Shown here: in pieces, positions 60,182 through 64,000 of the stretch | Layout of the letters: each line of letters starts with the position of its first letter | How positions within the stretch are numbered: position 1 is the first letter of the stretch | DNA from: Wukongibacter sp050859025 | GTDB lineage: Bacteria; Bacillota; Clostridia; Peptostreptococcales; Caminicellaceae | DNA: 64,000 nucleotides | Assembly: GCF_050859025.1 (NCBI RefSeq) | Contig: NZ_CP138200.1 | Location: 5,270,001-5,334,000 of the forward strand | Direction: 5' to 3' | Translations under genes and position numbers: made by a program | Notes under the pieces: model-generated | Databases searched by the model: none | The model's input: the letters and a program-made list of their open reading frames with translations, nothing else | Told to the model about the DNA's origin: nothing

Positions 60182-62341
60182 CTAAATTATGTTAATCTTT
60201 GAATCTAGAAATCTATTTAAAATATGATTTACCTCTTCATATACATCTTCACTTGTACCTCGAACCAATATATCAGTAAATTTGGGTTCATCTACCATAC
60301 ACCTGCTTATTTCACTAATAGCCTCTAAATGTCTTCTATTTTTATCAAATGGAGTCATCATAACAAGAGCGGTTTTTATTCTCTCTTCTTCTCCATTACC
60401 ATTTAAGCAAATAATTGGATTTTCATTGCTTATCCTCACTACCCCAAGCTTAAGGGCATTGACTCCCTTAGTGCGGCAATGCAGTAAAATTATTTCTTTT
60501 TCGCTCAGTATTGTACTTCCATGCTTTTCTCTAGCCTTTAAGTCATTATTGATACTATCTATATCTTCTCTATTACTACCTATTGAATTACTTATATGTT
60601 CAATTAATTGTTCAATATTATTAACATTTAAATTCTCTTCAAAGAAAAATCCTTCCAATATTTCAAATATACCTTCTCCATAATCCCTTAAAGCCGAGGC
60701 TCTCTCTTTCAAATCACAATCCAACTTATGATTTGTTTTTATAATATTTTCCCTATGCGCACCTAGCTTTTCTACTGTGCTTTCTATCTTTTTGATATCG
60801 CCCTCTAGCAATAGTGGATTTACATTTACTATTGAAGCTGAACCTTCATCCAAATAAACTGTAGAGATAATTAGGTCAACTTCATTCTCTTTAAGCCAGT
60901 CTTCTTTTATTTGGACGGTTGAAACGGTATCCACGATGCGTAGATTCTTAAATTCCTTTTTCAGTCTAGTAGCCAATAGCCTCGATGTTCCTATTCCACT
61001 AGTACATGCGACGACAACATTATATATCCTATTCGCTTTAGAAACCCGTTGTCTCTTTTTTTCTATTGCTGCGCCTATATGCATTGCAATAAAACCAATT
61101 TCAGCTTCAGGCATCTCCACGTTAAATCTTTTGTTTATAACCTGTGCACTCTTTTTGCTGATTTCAAATATTTCTGGATATATCTCTTTAATCTTTGAAA
61201 GCAATGGATTTCTAATATCTAAGTTCATCTTTAGCCTATCAATAGAAGGTCTAAGATGGCTAACTAATCCAACTAACAGATTTTCATTATCCTTTAAAGA
61301 ATATCCCGACTCATTTTCCGCAATTTTAATCATTTCATTTACAAGCTTAGTCAATTCAAAATTGCCTATTATAAATTCATCAATATCTTTGAAATCATTT
61401 TTATAAGCTCCATTTCTCATCTTAGAGCCCTTTAAATGCATTGTTATATATCCTATTTCATCATTAGGAATATCTACTTCTAAATATTTAGAAATTTGAT
61501 TTGCTATTTTTTCAGCTATTTCATATTCATTGCTGTGTATAAGCTCTGTTAAAATATCATCCTGCATTGTAATTTTCTCATTATTTTTTATTCTTTGTAT
61601 CGCTAGGGCAAGATGTACAATCAACCCTGCGTAGGAGCTATCCGTAAGGCTATATTCTAAACTCTCTTCGGCGTCTCGGATTACCATCTCTATTTCTCTT
61701 ATAATCTCTTTATCTATTAAATTCATCAGCCTGTTTTTAGTACTAATCTCTATACTTTCCTGTGCCTTAGTAATAACAGTTAGATTTTGACGGATTATAT
61801 TTAATATTTGATTCTCATCTAGATTTTCATATAATAAATTAATCATAGCTTTTCTAAATGCCTTTTCATTGCCTTTTAAATAGACACCTAATCCTGGTTT
61901 TCTAACCAAATCTAATTTATATTTCTTTATCCAGCTCCCTACCTTATCTAAGTCATGACTAATTGTACCTTCTGATACTTTAAAAATAGATGCAAAGTAA
62001 AAAAGCTTCGTGGGTTCTTTTCTCTCTAAAAGCTCACTAATAATCAATGATTGTCTTTCCTCGGGAGTAAAGGTCTTTTCAACAAGTTCACTATCTAACA
62101 AGACTTTTAATCTCTTTTTATCCTCTAAGGTTGCTACTAGCTTTATCCCAACCCTTGGTTTCTTAACAAGCTCAAAACCATTATCTTTTAACCACTTTTC
62201 TACAGTAGGCATTTCCCTTAAGATTGTTCTAGTACTAACTCCTAATCTTTTTGCAATCTTCTTTATAGTAATCGAGTCAGAAGTATCGCAAATTATTTCT
62301 AATATTTGTTTTATACGTGAAGTTATTAATAACTCAACCAT
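60182..62341 (-). CDS. mtlR: Mannitol operon activator, MtlR-like
   Basis: The 719-residue protein has the complete MtlR/LicR layout: a helix-turn-helix (IKKIAKRLGVSTRTILREM), a second winged helix (about 90-160), PRD1 (about 195-300), PRD2 (about 305-410, EIGFIAMHIGAA), an EIIB domain (VVACTSGIGTSRLLA, about 420-505) and an EIIA domain (about 565-715, LLHCRTKGVN with the His). It is expected to activate transcription when HPr phosphorylates PRD2 and the EII domains are dephosphorylated by transport. It lies between the EIICB gene and the EIIA gene, 13 bases before the latter. Confidence 0.88.
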   Translation of the reverse strand: MVELLITSRIKQILEIICDTSDSITIKKIAKRLGVSTRTILREMPTVEKWLKDNGFELVKKPRVGIKLVATLEDKKRLKVLLDSELVEKTFTPEERQSLIISELLERKEPTKLFYFASIFKVSEGTISHDLDKVGSWIKKYKLDLVRKPGLGVYLKGNEKAFRKAMINLLYENLDENQILNIIRQNLTVITKAQESIEISTKNRLMNLIDKEIIREIEMVIRDAEESLEYSLTDSSYAGLIVHLALAIQRIKNNEKITMQDDILTELIHSNEYEIAEKIANQISKYLEVDIPNDEIGYITMHLKGSKMRNGAYKNDFKDIDEFIIGNFELTKLVNEMIKIAENESGYSLKDNENLLVGLVSHLRPSIDRLKMNLDIRNPLLSKIKEIYPEIFEISKKSAQVINKRFNVEMPEAEIGFIAMHIGAAIEKKRQRVSKANRIYNVVVACTSGIGTSRLLATRLKKEFKNLRIVDTVSTVQIKEDWLKENEVDLIISTVYLDEGSASIVNVNPLLLEGDIKKIESTVEKLGAHRENIIKTNHKLDCDLKERASALRDYGEGIFEILEGFFFEENLNVNNIEQLIEHISNSIGSNREDIDSINNDLKAREKHGSTILSEKEIILLHCRTKGVNALKLGVVRISNENPIICLNGNGEEERIKTALVMMTPFDKNRRHLEAISEISRCMVDEPKFTDILVRGTSEDVYEEVNHILNRFLDSKINII

Positions 62342-62656
62342 GTTTACCCACCTTCATTTTTTATTAGTGACATTAGTAAATTAATAACTATCTTAATATA
62401 ATTATATCTTAGCTAAAACCCTTGAATCAATTTAAACATAATTTTGTTTGTCATTATTTATATGTGACATTTTTAAATATATTTTTCAACAACTAGAAGC
62501 TCAGATATATGGAGCTTCTTCTCTTTTGCTTAGATTTATCTTCCAGAAACATCTACAACAAAACAGTGAAGACTCATATCTCCACTGCTTTATCCACTAA
62601 AGACAAACAACTTCCAGAATTAATAAATTTCAAATGTTAATGTTGTTTATCTATAA
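62342..62656. other. Gap between EIICB and MtlR genes
   Basis: The 315-base gap holds one hairpin, AGAAGCTC paired with GAGCTTCT at 62495-62519. It has a pyrimidine-rich tail only on the plus strand, so as a terminator for the EIICB gene it is weak. AAGGTGG before the mtlR start is the ribosome-binding site. I see no other gene or motif that I can support. Confidence 0.5.
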
Positions 62657-64000
62657 TTAATTAGAAAATCTTTCTACCAATTGGTCATATACTGGACTCC
62701 CCACAAAATTTTCAATCGAAATGTGTTCAGCATTAGGTGCATAGGATTTTGCCCTTTGTGTTAAGCTCCTATGGCTAATAACCATATCTGCGTCCTTTGG
62801 GATTTGATCTATGGCACTGTTCACCACATCTATGTTTATACCAGTCTTTTTAAACTTATTTCTTAGAGATGATGCTCCCATAGCACTTGACCCCATACCT
62901 GCATCACATGCGAAAACTATTTTATTTATAGAGGCATTACTATTTGCAGTTTGACCTTTGCTAGCAGCCTTCATTTTCTTCATTGATGCTTGAGCTTCAT
63001 CTAATTCTTGACCTGAGAATTCTTTTGACCTTTTAATAAATATTGAACTTACGAAGAAAGATACAACTGCTGATACAGCAACACCAGCAAAGGTTTGGAA
63101 TAGTCCACCCTTAGGAGTCATCATTATATAAGCAAATATACTACCTGGTGCTGGAGGCCCTATAAGTCCTGCTCCCAATATACTATTTGTCAATACTCCT
63201 GATATACCACCAGCAATAACTGCAATCACCAATATTGGATTCATTAAAACATATGGGAAATAAATTTCATGGATACCACCGAAGAAATGAATAGCTATAG
63301 CACTTGGTGCAGATGCTTTTGCCATCCCTTTTGAGAATACGAAATAAGCAAGCAATACCCCAAGACCTGGTCCAGGATTTGTCTCCAACATAAAGAATAT
63401 TGATTTACCAGTTTCCAAAACTTCCTGAGTACCAAGAGGAGTAAATATTCCATGATTTAAAGCATTATTTAAGAATAGAATTTTAGCCGGTTCTATTATA
63501 ACACTTGCTAAAGGCAATAAACCAGCTTCAACCATAGCTTTAACTCCGCTATTTACAGCTTCTGTTGCTGCAGCTACTAATGGACCAAATGCTGCTAAGC
63601 CTAGACAGGCTAAAATCATACCTATTATACCATCAGAAAAATTATTAACAAGCATTTCAAATCCACTAGGAATTTTTCCATCCATAGCATCAGCTACTTT
63701 TTTTGTAATATATCCACCTAAAGGTCCAACCATCATAGCACCTAGGAACATCGTTGTACCTGCACCAAGATTTTCTTGTCCACCAGCTCCCATAATAATA
63801 CCAAATGTAGCAATAGCACCAACAACAGCACCACGTTGTCCGCCAACAGCTCTACCACCTGTATAACCGATTAATGATGGTAATAATACCTTTAACATAG
63901 GTCCAACTAATAGTGCGAACGTTGAATTTGGCATCCAACCCACAGGAATAAATAAAGCAGTAATTAAGCCCCATGCTATAAATGCCCCAATATTAGGCAT
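62657..64000 (-). CDS. mtlA: PTS mannitol-type EIICB (5' end beyond window)
   Basis: This is the membrane permease and EIIB domain of a mannitol-family PTS. The EIIC part (about 1-345 here) has GGQRGAVVGAI, GGIHEIYFPYVLMNPILV and many helices. The EIIB domain begins near 362 with the phosphocysteine loop FACDAGMGSSAMGA. The visible part begins with an ATG exactly at the window edge. Because family members usually have about 20-30 residues before MPNIGAFIAWGL, the gene probably continues beyond the window. No EIIA is fused; the membrane-anchored EIIA at 59497 should complete it. Mannitol is the family substrate, but other hexitols are possible. Confidence 0.88.
   Translation of the reverse strand: MPNIGAFIAWGLITALFIPVGWMPNSTFALLVGPMLKVLLPSLIGYTGGRAVGGQRGAVVGAIATFGIIMGAGGQENLGAGTTMFLGAMMVGPLGGYITKKVADAMDGKIPSGFEMLVNNFSDGIIGMILACLGLAAFGPLVAAATEAVNSGVKAMVEAGLLPLASVIIEPAKILFLNNALNHGIFTPLGTQEVLETGKSIFFMLETNPGPGLGVLLAYFVFSKGMAKASAPSAIAIHFFGGIHEIYFPYVLMNPILVIAVIAGGISGVLTNSILGAGLIGPPAPGSIFAYIMMTPKGGLFQTFAGVAVSAVVSFFVSSIFIKRSKEFSGQELDEAQASMKKMKAASKGQTANSNASINKIVFACDAGMGSSAMGASSLRNKFKKTGINIDVVNSAIDQIPKDADMVISHRSLTQRAKSYAPNAEHISIENFVGSPVYDQLVERFSN

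Overview
The window is AT-rich DNA from a low-GC Gram-positive anaerobe. Clostridial features are the Shine-Dalgarno-led operons, GTG/TTG starts, a glycyl-radical hydroxyproline dehydratase, sigma-54 control of amino-acid genes and PRD/PTS regulators. An amino-acid-fermenting member of the Clostridia or Tissierellia is my inference; no rRNA or other marker gene is present to settle it.

Region 1 (1-8.9 kb): a complete histidine operon, hisZGDCBHAF-IE, on the minus strand, with a promoter and a palindromic operator in front of hisZ. A divergent histidinol-phosphatase supplies the missing step. Region 2 (9-19.2 kb): an NSS-type sodium-dependent transporter with a 35-residue partner protein, the hydroxyproline dehydratase/activase pair hypD-hypE, two Xaa-Pro aminopeptidase-like genes and a PAS/AAA+/Fis sigma-54 activator. 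Each of the three transcription units has a -24/-12 promoter with exact GG-N10-GC geometry. A dyad shared upstream of two of them looks like the activator's binding site, so I read this region as one regulon for hydroxyproline/proline peptides.

Region 3 (19.4-41.9 kb): a nonribosomal peptide cluster. A four-module synthetase (predicted Lys, unassigned, Ser, Gly, then a thioesterase with a Cys nucleophile) is followed by a C-A-T-E protein predicted to load and epimerise Asn. Next come a fused serine hydrolase/ABC exporter and a type II thioesterase. An N-acyl-D-Asn starter plus a ClbP/ZmaM-like peptidase-exporter is the signature of prodrug-type peptide biosynthesis. The large synthetase appears to be out of frame with its own Shine-Dalgarno and GTG start by one base in an A10 tract.

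Region 4 (41.9-46.2 kb): an FxsA-like protein, a GH18 glycosidase with copper-amine-oxidase-like N-terminal sequence, a 57-bp tandem repeat array and a lipase-like hydrolase. Region 5 (46.2-55.9 kb): an operon of HPr, enzyme I, a BglG-type regulator, an amidohydrolase, a small PRD protein, the SFCGS/DUF4312/DUF4311/DUF4310 set, and DgaE- and DgaF-like enzymes. Dedicated general PTS proteins, with no recognisable enzyme II, suggest the DUF set is an undescribed phosphotransfer-linked permease for an aminosugar acid. Region 6 (56.2-64 kb): a mannitol-type PTS operon (EIICB truncated by the window edge, MtlR-like activator, membrane-anchored EIIA, 1-phosphofructokinase, sorbitol/sorbose-phosphate-type dehydrogenase, second HPr) plus a HAD phosphatase.

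Two families of short palindromic non-coding elements (about 104 bp and 190 bp) are scattered between genes in regions 1-4. I saw no tRNA, rRNA, transposase or CRISPR array.
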